Positions 1-9,319 of a stretch of 64,000 nt of DNA are shown in pieces. The translations under genes were made by a program, and so were the position numbers. Source of the DNA: Opisthorchis felineus (taxonomy: Eukaryota > Platyhelminthes > Trematoda > Opisthorchiida > Opisthorchiidae); the NCBI GenBank assembly GCA_004794785.1, contig SJOL01001143.1:1-64000 (forward strand). Reading direction: 5' to 3'. The first letter of the stretch is position 1, and each line of letters begins with the position of its first letter. The notes under the pieces were generated by a model. That model saw only the letters and a program-made list of their open reading frames with translations, was not told where the DNA came from and made no database searches.

Positions 1-672
1 TTTGGCCAACATGTGGCCCGGTACACTGGGGTTACCAGCTACATTACTCCTTTGACTCATTGTGTGGTTTGAGGAAAGTCTTTGCACATTCAATAGTTGG
101 TTCAAGAAGGGAATGTCGTGCAGTCTGTAAGATTCTGGATCGCGTACCTCGCAGTGTTTTTGCGCGCTCAGAATAGTGTTGAAGACATTTGGATTCATGT
201 GGATTTCGCAGTAATTTTATTTTGCCATATTTATCACGCAAATTGTTCAGCATGTATTCTGTGAGAAAGTAACGTGAATGTTATTCTGTCGCGTATATTA
301 GTGGCTGCATTTTGCCGTTCACTTATTCCTGTTCACTCGGATACGGTTGCATGTGTAAGGCATTCTTCTGCAACAGTGTTTCGTTTAATTTATTTCACCA
401 TTGAGTATTTCCCTCCTGTCCTAGACGACGCTCTCGGTTTGGGCGACATCAACACTAGGACCCGTGTTTTCCGCGGAGCATGCTCACCACCTTCAACCTC
501 ACCCTTTTTAATAGACTCATTCTAACCACGTAGGTCTCACACAAAAATATAGTCTTGCTGATTCTTCACCGGTGCACCCTGCGCGCGTTCTCACCTCTAG
601 TTCGTTCAGATTAACACTTGTAATCTACAAGAAACCCCAACAACCGGATAAATTAATAGTTGATAAGGGACA
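1..672. other. No supported feature
   Basis: Mixed-composition DNA with only short open frames and no recognisable motif, repeat or RNA structure. It lies downstream, in minus-strand terms, of the exon-like frame at 673-877 and could be its 3' flank or an intron. No clear AATAAA signal was found in the first 100 bases after that frame's stop. Confidence 0.4.
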
Positions 673-877
673 CTATCCTACTCGTAAAATTGCCGAAAAC
701 TCTTCGACAGCCAACGACCGGTTTCGTCGTTCGGCTTCGGGCTGATTCAGCAGACAGGCAAGGCCTAGGGAATATCCTGCTTTCTTATGGAGATCGGATA
801 CTGGTTTGCCGGAATTAACAGCTAGCTGACGTATGAGTAAGCAATCCACAGTTTTCAGCGCCATTATATTTCCAGGT
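673..877 (-). CDS. Candidate exon, unrecognised protein
   Basis: An open minus-strand frame of about 67 codons ends at a TAG at 673-675. It follows a possible acceptor (ACACAG at 883-878), or it could begin at the ATG at 864-862. The product looks protein-like rather than random: mixed charge, a segment LIRQLAVNSGKPVSDLHKKA, then GYSLGLACLLNQ and a C-terminal acidic/aromatic stretch AVEEFSAIL, suggesting two or three amphipathic helices. Codons are balanced with no low-complexity bias. I do not recognise the family. No convincing donor is present, only a weak CGA|GTAGGA near the end, so it would be a terminal exon, or a retrocopy remnant. Seen: open frame, composition and acceptor. Inferred: that it is coding. 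Confidence 0.33.
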
Positions 878-3800
878 CTGTGTTACGAGTTTGGAAAACC
901 TAATTAAACATTTAAATGTGACAATTTGAGCTGTTAGTGAAAATGATGCGTTCAGCAATTTAGATGTGCGTTGTTCTTAAGAACCAGTAGACTGCTTTGA
1001 TTAGTAACACTTCCGCTCAAATAAGTCTGCTTGATCCTGCTTAACCTGTCATTTGCGATATTTTTTCTGGAGCTTCATGCTTCCTCCATCAGTCCTGTGT
1101 TTTACCATCACAAACTTCCCGGTCCGTTTTGATTAGTAGCTTAAATTTTACCGGGTTGTAAAATGAACCAAACCTTATGGTGCGCTTGTGGTTTTGTTCT
1201 CTGACTGTTTGGTATCCACCATATGATTGACTGGTTTGGATTGATTGGAAGTTAGTGATTGAAACAATAGTCCATGTCAAACTCCGGATTGCGTCAGCCC
1301 TTTGCAGGTTGTATACACTTCAGTCACAGTCTGAAACTTACCTGTGTAGTACCAAGTGTACTTACTTGCGCATGTATACGATCGGAACGTGTCACAATAC
1401 CTGAGTCCTTACCCGGCTGTAGAAACCGCTCAGAGCGTCCTAAACGTTTTCCTCAAGATTAACGGTGTCATGGTTGACGTGAGCATACGCGGATGCAACG
1501 GACAAGCGTTGGTTGTTTGTGCAAGTACCACACATTCTCACGGGCGTTGTCAAACAAGCCACTCAAAGACGACTAATGACGGGCAAACAAGTAAGCTGAA
1601 ATGCATCAGCTATGTGGTTGATAATCACAGCAGTCACAAAATGACCATGGGTGGTGACCACTGGATTACCGGAGGTGTGCGATCGAAGAAAGGAATCGGC
1701 AGGAAAATCAGGTCGGCAAAGCTGCTTGTCTAGGAGAGACAGGAGAAGTAGCAGAACGCAAGCCAAGCCTACAGTCAACAAGACATCGTTGCCCGGTTTG
1801 TTTCGTGTAGTCAGTGTTGTAGGCCAGATGTCGGTAATGCTTTCGACTCTAAGCGAACATACGTTTGAGAGCGGATGACAAAATCCTTGGTAGGCTAGAT
1901 GCCTGGGATTTTGCAGCATGAAGTTCTAACAAATTGCACGATCTATCCCAACCGTAGATGCAAGGCCGTACGGGATAACCTTGCAAATACAGCATCACTT
2001 TTACAGACGCTCAGAAATTTTATGCACACGATGATTACCTAGTTGATGTTTTTTTGTCATTGTGGTTTACTTAGGTTGCCTTGAGCAGAATGTGTTCCAC
2101 ATAGCATGGTGCAACTGCGAACCGTTCATCCACAGTTGCACCAATTGCCTGAATCAACGGCATTGGTTTCCTCTTAGGTCGGTCCGTTTCGCTCCTTCTA
2201 TTCTCTAAAACAGCTGTAACATAAGAATTTGGCGCGATGTTAATAATGAGGATGCATTGCGTTATTTCTGCTTAGAGGATGTTCATATGTCTGCCGAGTT
2301 AAATGTTAGCTCACATAGATAATAAAGTGTGTGTGTGTGTGTGTGTGGGGGGGGTAACGACAGAGGGCATTGTCGTCTTACGCTCCTGGACTTTGTAAAC
2401 TCAGGTGACAAATTGCCGTACAATTCGAGTTTACCGAACTTGAGCTAACACTGACAAGTCAGATGCTTACACATTCCGGAAGGGATGCACTGTGGTCACT
2501 TCCCAATGTAGGAAGCATGTGCTTTTGATCATCAAACTGATGGGTTTTGGCCGAGCTGATGTAACAGTTGATGATTCTTCCCAATGCCCCCAATGACAGT
2601 TGGACGAGTAGGTTATTAGGAGATGACTGGTCTTGAAACGCAAACACACTTTGGAATTACAAATTAGAGGTATGAAGATTTCAGGCAATATATAAGTCCA
2701 GACTTCACAAACAACAAGGATAGTTGAAACCACCATTACGATGTAGAACAAATGGGATACAGCCACCTATCCCTTCGAATATTTAACTACAAATCACTAA
2801 AATGGTGCTATATTCTGACTAGTATTCATTAGAAATTTGTGGATGCAAGATTTTGGGAACAAAAATAACCAGCATTCAGGCCTCCCAGGAACCGGTACGT
2901 TTTTTCCCCGCAGAGAGTACATGTTGGTGGAGGGTAGGGTACAAGCGGAAAATTTATAAAAGCAATGCGCATAAAAAATAAAGTACAACTTTAGCGCAGT
3001 AGCGCAAGAAACAAAATTACTAGCTTGCGTCCGTTGAAACTATCTTCCTATTACGCTGAGACTTGCTCAAACAACTGTATAAGTGTTCATTCAAAGACGT
3101 TGGAATGGATGAGGTTATGTTTGGAATGAAATTAAATCTGAAGCTATGTTTACAAGTTCAGTAAAGGTAAAATCACGTGAGTCCGAGAAAGGAGTACAAA
3201 GCCTAGTCAAATTAGCACGCACCTGTGTTCGATTCAGTTCTACGGCATAATTCGAAGCGTACCGTCTTGAATAAGCCTCAGTCCATTCGCCTTGCGGGGT
3301 AAGAGAAAGTAAAAGTCGCTCAGAGTGGGGGATGGGCTACTCTCACAAACCTATCTACGTAAAATGTACCGTTTTTTTAAGTTGCACGAACAAAAGCCTC
3401 TTTTTAGTCGTATACTAATGAGTGATTGCCAAATTTTTAGTAATGCTGAAGGGGCCATTGGCATACACTACAAAAACGTTTTTCAAAACACAAAATTAAT
3501 TTTTCATTACTATCCCGGTAATGCCACTTCTAGTGACAATCTTTCGAACTAAGCTAGTGATTATGTACATGATGTTAAATTTTACCCGGTTGTTTAAGTG
3601 GAATTACCGGAGCCATCCCATATGTGTGGTGAAATTTTCTGTTTTACTCTTTAGAGACATTGAAGGGTGATGTCCATACCGGAGCAGACGCTGTGGGTCG
3701 TAGTTAAATCGGGGTCTCTTTAAAACGCATTGTTTCATTTTCGCTGCACCTGTAAACAAAATCCAACACAAAACACACTGATGTGCTTTCAATCAAAATG

Positions 3801-4368
3801 GGTAAGTAGCCATATTGTTGCAGGTTTCTGACCGCAAAGGCTGTTGTGAGACGCGAATATCTGTGCAGTCATTTAATGCACCGTTGTTAATTTCAAAAAT
3901 GGAACATTTGACAGTCATAATGCGGAGTGTTTGCAGCCTAACAAATACCAACGGCGCTGTCAATGTATGTGTCGAAATAAAAGGGTGAGGCCCAGAAGTA
4001 GAAACACACAAGCGGATTGGATCTACTGCAGCCACGGGTCTGCAGTCAAATATATCCAAACTTGTATGATTTCCGGAAATTTCAGCTGCGGGGAACGAAG
4101 TTTTTTCACTGGAGTATGTATATATTGGAACCTCTGGTGGGTAGTCTTGGAGGCTACATTAACATAGTTTCACGTGTGAACCTGTCAAAAAACGCTTTTT
4201 CTGCCGTGCAACTTATAAGAAATAACTTAAAAAACAACTGTTGACGTAGTCTTTGTTGTGGGGTTTTGCGGGATATGCATTTTGTTCATATTCACACCAC
4301 TCTCGTTTAAAAGGTCGTCCTTCTGTTCTGGCGGAATTATTCTGGTGAGGCCACACCAACCGAGGGAA
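878..4368. other. Intergenic or intronic DNA, nothing supported
   Basis: Several open frames of 60-125 codons occur, the longest at 1356-1733 plus and 1563-1919 minus. None shows a domain, a signal peptide with a donor, or convincing splice boundaries. Overlapping open frames on both strands here look like chance or very old transposon sequence. A short GT/G tract at 2327-2354 is listed separately. Confidence 0.4.
2327..2354. repeat. (GT)10-G8 simple repeat
   Basis: Ten GT dinucleotides run from 2327 to 2346 and pass directly into eight consecutive G residues at 2347-2354. Polymerase slippage would make this tract length-variable between individuals. Confidence 0.95.
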
Positions 4369-4413
4369 GCACTGGACTCGAGTTTCGCTCTATTCGGAGC
4401 TCATCAACAGTGC
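4369..4413 (-). ncRNA. Type I hammerhead ribozyme, near-canonical
   Basis: On the minus strand, helix I pairs GCACTG (4413-4408) with CAGTGC (4374-4369). The first core strand reads TTGATGA (4407-4401) against the consensus CTGATGA. Helix II is a perfect GCTC/GAGC pair (4400-4397 with 4390-4387) with loop CGAATA. The second core strand GAAA is intact (4386-4383). Helix III is the self-complementary ACTCGAGT (4383-4376), followed by C at 4375 as the expected cleavage nucleotide. The only visible defect is C to T at the first core base, a position (C3, pairing with G8) needed for catalysis in known hammerheads, so this copy is probably weak or inactive. Helix III has no loop, so it can form only between two ribozyme units. 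Confidence 0.85.
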
Positions 4414-4428
4414 ATATCCAATGGCCGT

Positions 4429-4445
4429 GCCGGGATTTGAACTCC
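4429..4445 (-). promoter_or_regulatory. RNA polymerase III B box of SINE
   Basis: The minus-strand sequence GGAGTTCAAATCCCGGC matches the tRNA T-arm / B-box consensus (GGTTCGANTCC) with CCGG closing pairs. It sits inside the tRNA-like head of the hammerhead SINE. The upstream A box is degenerate. Confidence 0.75.
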
Positions 4446-5039
4446 GGACATCTGACATGCGAGGCGAGGGTGTTAACACGTAGTCGTTTTCTAATGACTC
4501 TTCTCATGTTGGACAACTCACATGTGTTAAGAGGACACTAGTATTATTTTACTGCAAAACCATGTAACAAAAGAAATTTCGACGCAGGAGAATATCGTGC
4601 ATCTTGGCGCTGGTCGTATGCACACATCCAGTACCCCAGGCCCACTATAAAGTTTTGCAAGCACACACCCAGAAAATTACATTCCTTTGACGGACAACCA
4701 GCACATCCTGCAATGAAGCAGCTCAAAAGTGGCTGTGAAATACTTGGCAAAGTATACGAATCGTCGCTCAATGTGTGTTGATACTGTATTTCTAAATTGT
4801 TGGTCCCGTCACGGTTTTTCGATTATTTTTTCACAAAAGCACGTGGAGTAAGAAGATTTGGAAACTGCGGTAGATAGCTTGGCCTATAAACAAGGTCAAT
4901 TTATTTCAAAAAGCATTTGTTTATTACTAACTAAAAATTGAGGAGTTTTGAGCTTGCAGCTTTGTCTAGTCGCTGAGTTGTGAGCGGCCTATTATTAGCG
5001 TGGTTGACTCGCGTCTATACACAAGTGAGCTTTCAGATA

Positions 5040-5120
5040 CTAATGTTGAGGCTGCGAGTTCTTTCCAATTTGAAGATTGGTGCAAGGCGTGTCTCTGATG
5101 ATTCCGAATACGGACGAAAC
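5040..5120 (+). mobile_element. Hammerhead SINE relic (copy 2)
   Basis: A second, more decayed member of the SINE family on the opposite strand, about 630 bases from copy 1. The T-arm-like GAGTTC at 5056-5061 lies exactly 31 bases before helix I of the hammerhead, as in copy 1. Upstream sequence (from about 4985) is only faintly tRNA-like, so the 5' limit is uncertain. A CATA-type tetranucleotide tract follows immediately at 5133. Confidence 0.6.
5087..5120 (+). ncRNA. Degenerate hammerhead ribozyme core
   Basis: The first core strand is perfect: CTGATGA at 5095-5101. Helix II is TCCG (5103-5106) with CGGA (5111-5114), loop AATA. The second core strand GAAA is intact at 5116-5119. The base pair that normally closes helix II next to the core (G-C) is a T/C mismatch. 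Helix III could be CATTT/AAATG (5120-5124 with 5128-5132), but no cleavage triplet follows. The helix I partner of GCGTGT is displaced: the nearest complement, ACACG, is at 5149-5153, beyond a CATA tract. The core is recognisable but the molecule is unlikely to fold as an active ribozyme. Confidence 0.65.
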
Positions 5121-5132
5121 ATTTTTAAAATG

Positions 5133-5152
5133 CATACATACACATACATACA
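5133..5152. repeat. CATA-type microsatellite abutting hammerhead
   Basis: A short imperfect CATA tract begins 13 bases after the hammerhead core. It may have expanded from the SINE tail or inserted into the ribozyme's 3' half. Confidence 0.7.
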
Positions 5153-6423
5153 CGACGGAATCCTATTTGCAAAACATGTGACACCCAGTGTAAGACAGAG
5201 CATGGAGGAAAGAATTGGTTCAGCTTAAGCTGCGTCTCCTATTACGAAAAAGTTAATGTGCTATTTATTGTATATCTTCAGTTAATAACGATTCCCTGTT
5301 CAGTTAGAACATCTTAATGACAGGAACTTAGAGGCCGTTTCAACGGATTAGTTGTTACGGTTTTCTCGGCGATCGTTTTAACCCCATTAGGTAAAGAAAA
5401 TTTGTTGGTTTTGGTCTCGAACTTCTTGGTTTTACCTAATTGTCCAGGTGTATTCAGCACGGTTAGCACCGTTCTCAAGAGGGAAGGTGAATACTAAAAA
5501 TGTAATTAAACCGGGTGCTGTTTTACAGGATGGTTGTATTGTCATTGGCAAGGAAAAATGTTCGTAGAAAATCTCAAACGGGGACTTGAAGTGGACGTGA
5601 ATTTCTCCAGCGTCAATTTATAAATCCTCTAAATCTGTCATGAAACTTCCGTTTTGTGCTGGTTAAATCATTGCTGCTGATAAACAGCAGATTTTATTTA
5701 CAGGTTCCAGAGGTGTGTGAGAAAGACAGTTTCCCGGCGATATATGGAATGATGGGCAATGCGTCATTCTGGTGTGACCGCTTTTCAATAGCTAATGCAT
5801 CACGTTAATTTTGATCGATGCCGTTTGGGTAATTTCTAGCCCTCCCGAGTGATCATAGAGTTTTTTTGCCTTAGCGCACCAGGTATAATTTATTTAGCAG
5901 CCCTATATTGCCAGATGCCGAGTTACGGTAAAGATAGTACTTGACTGCCCCGAAAGATTGCGACATGGTTACGACAACAAGTAAACATGCTTATGCTTTA
6001 TTTTACATTTTAGCGTCCCATTGCTAAAATATACATTCATCATGCACTTACAAAACTGGCGAAAGGACGGACTGGACTAACTCCAAAGGTCAAAAGTAAT
6101 TCGGGCAGTGAATTCTTGTCAAGTGTTGTCCAGAAACTTGCGATGTGCCCTCTTCTATGTGGAAAAAGCGTCCATAAAAATCACATGTTTACGATATTTG
6201 CTTCAGATGATTGACAGAATAAGTAAGCTCGAAAACAATGAACGCGAATCACGTTTCAGACTGAACGGAATACAATCAACTGTGGACGATCTTAAGAATC
6301 AAAACAAGATAAGGTGTCCCGAAAAGAATTTAAAAAATACACCTGCACAGAACAAGATATTAATATGGATGGTCTGAGCTTAAACTACGAAATATTTCCG
6401 CTAAATTACCTTAGGCTGCCCCG
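5153..6423. other. No supported feature
   Basis: No recognisable gene or repeat. The 89-codon frame at 6108-6377 has a short charged stretch that could suggest a coiled coil, but it lacks splice signals and is within chance length. Confidence 0.4.
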
Positions 6424-6431
6424 TATATAAG
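6424..6431 (+). promoter_or_regulatory. Possible TATA box
   Basis: TATATAAG lies about 25 bases before the start of an open frame and 87 bases before that frame's first ATG at 6518. TATA-like words are frequent in AT-rich DNA, so this is only suggestive. Confidence 0.25.
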
Positions 6432-6448
6432 GAACTTAATTTTGGTAG

Positions 6449-6652
6449 AAAGTCCCCGACGCACGCACGTTCATAGCGAACATCTTCAGCGTTGTTCCCA
6501 GTGTAGCTTTCTGCCCGATGGAAATAGACGCCCGTGAGTTTGAACTGGGTGTTGTTCAGGAATCATATCCAGTCTGGGATGTGTCTGTCAAAGGAATCGC
6601 CAGGGACCTATTATTCCACCTCTGGTTGCAGAAACGGGACGCATTCAAATGA
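6449..6652 (+). CDS. Candidate small ORF or exon, unrecognised
   Basis: Sixty-seven open codons follow a possible acceptor (TTTTGGTAG at 6440-6448) and end in TGA at 6650-6652. If read from the first ATG (6518) it encodes 44 residues beginning MEIDAREFELGVV and containing an aromatic segment YPVWDV and RDLLFHLWL. Codon choice looks coding-like, with many C- and G-ending codons in an AT-rich setting. A TATA-like box sits at 6424. No homology is recognised. Alternatives are a terminal exon, a microprotein gene, or a transposon relic. Nothing nearby supports a larger gene. Confidence 0.27.
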   Translation, partial: KVPDARTFIANIFSVVPSVAFCPMEIDAREFELGVVQESYPVWDVSVKGIARDLLFHLWLQKRDAFK

Positions 6653-8837
6653 AACGTAATATAGGACTGGAGGGTAATATACATATATTGCTATGCTCAC
6701 ATTCAGACTTTGATTATCTTAAGTGCGGTATGCCTAAGCAGCTGTGTTGGATCAGTACACTTGTAATCACCGCGCATAGTTTTCTCGCAAGAATTATATG
6801 ATCAAACTCGAGTATATTCTGAAGAGTTTGCCTTGCTCTCGGCTGCTAACAATCGGAGAATTACCACCTGATGAAAACATACACAACTCAATAACCGGAA
6901 AAGAAATCCTTTGATAATAAGGCGTGGTCACTGAATTCGAGTGTGTTGTTCATCGCTTTGCATTCACTGTTACATCCACACAAACGCATTCAGCTCCAAG
7001 GCTTTTACTATGTACATTTTGAATTAAAAAGCCATTATCTACGAATCATTATCTTAGCAATGCGACTTTGTTGCTTGGTTTGGTTAGTTTCTTAGTTATT
7101 TCTTTCCAAAAGGATATGGTTTGCTAAATGTGGAAAGTTTACCTTTACATATCATGAGCCAAATTGCAGTTCGAATATAAAGTTGGTTACCTATTGAATG
7201 GGGACGTGGAGTTCCGATGTATGCTGGATAACTAATAACTTGTCGAAAACTTGTGGGGTAGAACTAGATGAGTTATAAAGTTGGCGACATGAAATGACAT
7301 ACTGCAGACTGCGAAAACATTTGGAAATTGAAACCCCACGACAAAATATTGCATTGCCACATAGCGTTTTAAGTCTGAGATCAGAAGGGCTTTTCTTTTA
7401 ACAAGGGGTGATTCATAACCGGATAAGGACCGCATATCATATCTGATCAGACGAATATAAGACGCGAGTTAACCTTCAATTAAGCGCTTGTCATATTCTC
7501 TATGCATCTCTACACATCATTGTTATCACAAATATCTTAAATAGGGTTACATGGACCACATACATCAAGGGTGAACACTTTGACCGGAGAGATGGCGTAG
7601 TAAGGAACGGGTTGTTATGCCTAGAGGCGCCCACCACTTTGAGACACTGACCATGGTGGTTCGCTCTGATCAATAAACCTTCCCAAGAAGTCTTTTGCGA
7701 ATCAAATAAATCGCTCGGCACAAAACGCTACCTTAAACATGTGTAAGCCCCTCATCGTGAAGGTGTAATTAGACGAGTTTTGACGAGAAATCAATTTTCT
7801 TACACGATTTTCTCAACAAACAAAGACCTCTCTAAAAAGACTCTTCTGCCGTCTCAGCTGCTTTCAACTTTCAGGATTACCGTTCTCATCTTTCACGCAA
7901 TCCTTCCTATAATGTTGACCGCTAGGCTAAGGACAACCTGAACGTACCACTATCCTACTTAATTCAGAATATTCAACTCACTAACTAACAGATTACCTTC
8001 AAAGCACCACAACGGCAAGGCTCGACCTGCTTGACAGCAATGGCAAGTATTCAACGCGCTTTTAATGGCTGAGGCGGGATTAGTCCATTTGTCAGTCACT
8101 TGGTATTCTTCTGCGTTTGCTTAACGTAAAATTTCTCATACTACTGCACATCCGGTAGCCATCTGTACGATTGAGATTGGTGTATGGCGCAGCTATCAAG
8201 ATTCTAGTGGGCTGACCCACAGCAACAGAAAACACACTCCGCCGTCATCACTTCTATGTGAGAAGAAACATTATTCATTCAGGAAATTACCATCGCTACC
8301 TCAGCGGTTACCCAGCGACAGATCTTCATAAAATGTGTAGAGTTGTGGTAATCCTTGGTGATCAGTTGCGATTCCCCGTATGGTTTTGGCTGGTACACAA
8401 CCAATTTATACAGACTAAGGCAAAAAAATTGGCAGCGGACTTTTTTTACTTGTCTCCATTGAAACAATTTGTATGTTTCCGTCTTGATGTAATTGCGAAA
8501 TTTCCGTCATGAAATTGCGTTTTGTGACCAACAGAATCTCCACACTCTATCCAAGTGTAGAGACCTAAAGTATTCAAACACTGTTCTGTATCATTTTACT
8601 GAATGATGAACAAAAAAAGAAGATTTTCAACAACAGTATCGCTTGGCAGTTGATTTCCGGTTACCAGTGAAATCCAAGACTTCGGAAAACGAGCCATAAC
8701 TGTTTCATTTACCTTGACTGCGAACTGAGGACAATAAAGACAGGAAGGTCCATGTAGCTGTGTGCATGCGTATGTGTGTGTGAAATGTGGAGATTTCATT
8801 CTGTAAATGAAGCCAATCTACGTTGAAAAACAAATGA
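6653..8837. other. No supported feature
   Basis: Short open frames only, in both orientations. The 67-codon minus frame at 8596-8799 and the 84-codon plus frame at 8258-8512 have no domain signature or splice support. Confidence 0.4.
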
Positions 8838-8882
8838 GCACTGTACAGCTGTTTCATCCTTGTTGGGAATCATCAGCAGTGC
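8838..8882 (-). ncRNA. Type I hammerhead ribozyme, complete core
   Basis: This is the best-preserved copy. Helix I pairs GCACTG (8882-8877) with CAGTGC (8843-8838). The core CTGATGA (8876-8870) and GAAA (8855-8852) are both perfect. Helix II is TCC/GGA (with a possible further A-A-flanked loop CAACA) plus a T/T mismatch where a G-C pair normally closes against the core. Helix III is the self-complementary ACAGCTGT (8852-8845), followed by A at 8844; the triplet GTA is a permitted NUH cleavage site, so scission would fall between 8844 and 8843. Loopless helix III implies activity only as a dimer or tandem transcript. The closing mismatch in helix II may lower the rate. Confidence 0.88.
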
Positions 8883-8903
8883 GCGTCTAACAAAACTCGA
8901 GAT

Positions 8904-8914
8904 AGTCTCGACCC
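8904..8914 (-). promoter_or_regulatory. B-box-like element of SINE
   Basis: GGGTCGAGACT on the minus strand matches the polymerase III B box loosely and sits at the T-arm position of the tRNA-like head, 22 bases before helix I of the hammerhead. Confidence 0.5.
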
Positions 8915-8960
8915 CGTGACCTCCTGGCTAGTAGTTTGAACAGTTAATCGTTCGGCCATG

Positions 8961-8980
8961 AGCAGCTGATCAGCAGTGCC
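8961..8980 (-). ncRNA. Partial second hammerhead 5' half
   Basis: Immediately upstream of the SINE head, the minus strand reads GGCACTGCTGATCAGC (8980-8965). This repeats helix I (GCACTG) and the first core strand of the downstream ribozyme with one change (CTGATCA for CTGATGA), then stops. It could be the remnant of a neighbouring tandem unit. The stretch also contains a 10-base palindrome, GCTGATCAGC. Confidence 0.45.
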
Positions 8981-9319
8981 ATTAACTTACACTTAGAAAA
9001 GACATGGCGCCGCTCATCCTTCAGTCACGGGATCCACATCACGCTGGTCACACGTGTTCATCGGTTCCTCGAGCAACGACCACTCAGACGGATTTTCTAC
9101 TCGCCGAACGAATTTTATTCTTTCACTGAACTACTTACTAATTATTAGTAATGTGAGGAGATTTGAGACGTTACTTAGCGCAATTATCCTGCATAAGTCC
9201 ATAAGATGCTTGAGATTTCACCTTCTAAGAATGTTCAAATCTGCCAAATTTTTTCGGTGGCCACATTCTCACGTAACTTCTGGGACATGTCCAGTCTATC
9301 GCAATGAAAAACACGAAAC

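Larger units (their letters stand above)
4369..4485 (-). mobile_element. tRNA-headed SINE with hammerhead tail (copy 1)
   Basis: Read on the minus strand, this unit starts with a tRNA-like head (TTAACACCCTCGCCTCGCAT from 4476), continues through a very good RNA polymerase III B box (GTTCAAATCCCGG) and then directly into a hammerhead ribozyme fold at 4413-4369. The order of tRNA-like internal promoter followed by hammerhead is that of the SM-alpha retroposon of schistosomes. The B-box GAGTTC begins exactly 31 bases before helix I, the same spacing as in the copy at 5040-5120. No poly(A) or clear 3' boundary is visible, so the lower limit is set at the ribozyme; element sequence may continue below 4369. 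Transcription would be by polymerase III and mobilisation would depend on an autonomous LINE or Penelope-like partner, none of which is intact here. Confidence 0.8.
8838..8960 (-). mobile_element. tRNA-headed SINE with hammerhead tail (copy 3)
   Basis: On the minus strand a tRNA-like head begins near CATGGCCGAACGATTAACTG (8960-8941). It continues with AAACTACTAGCCAGGAGGTC and a B-box-like GGGTCGAGACT (8914-8904), and then enters a near-complete hammerhead at 8882-8838. The head-to-ribozyme distance differs by only two bases from copy 1. The anticodon-to-T-arm segment is clearly related to the fragment at 49147-49179. The sequence below 8838 does not resemble the 3' flank of copy 1, so both probably end close to the ribozyme. 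Confidence 0.78.

Noticed and set aside
706..750. Minus-strand CTGAATCAGCCCGAA...GACGAAACCGG, superficially hammerhead-like
   Set aside because: The first core strand has several mismatches, helix II does not pair, and the stretch is explained as part of an open frame.
2180..2215. Minus-strand GAATAG..GAGCGAAAC, sharing words with hammerhead copy 1
   Set aside because: No CTGATGA-like strand and no paired helix II; at most a very old remnant.
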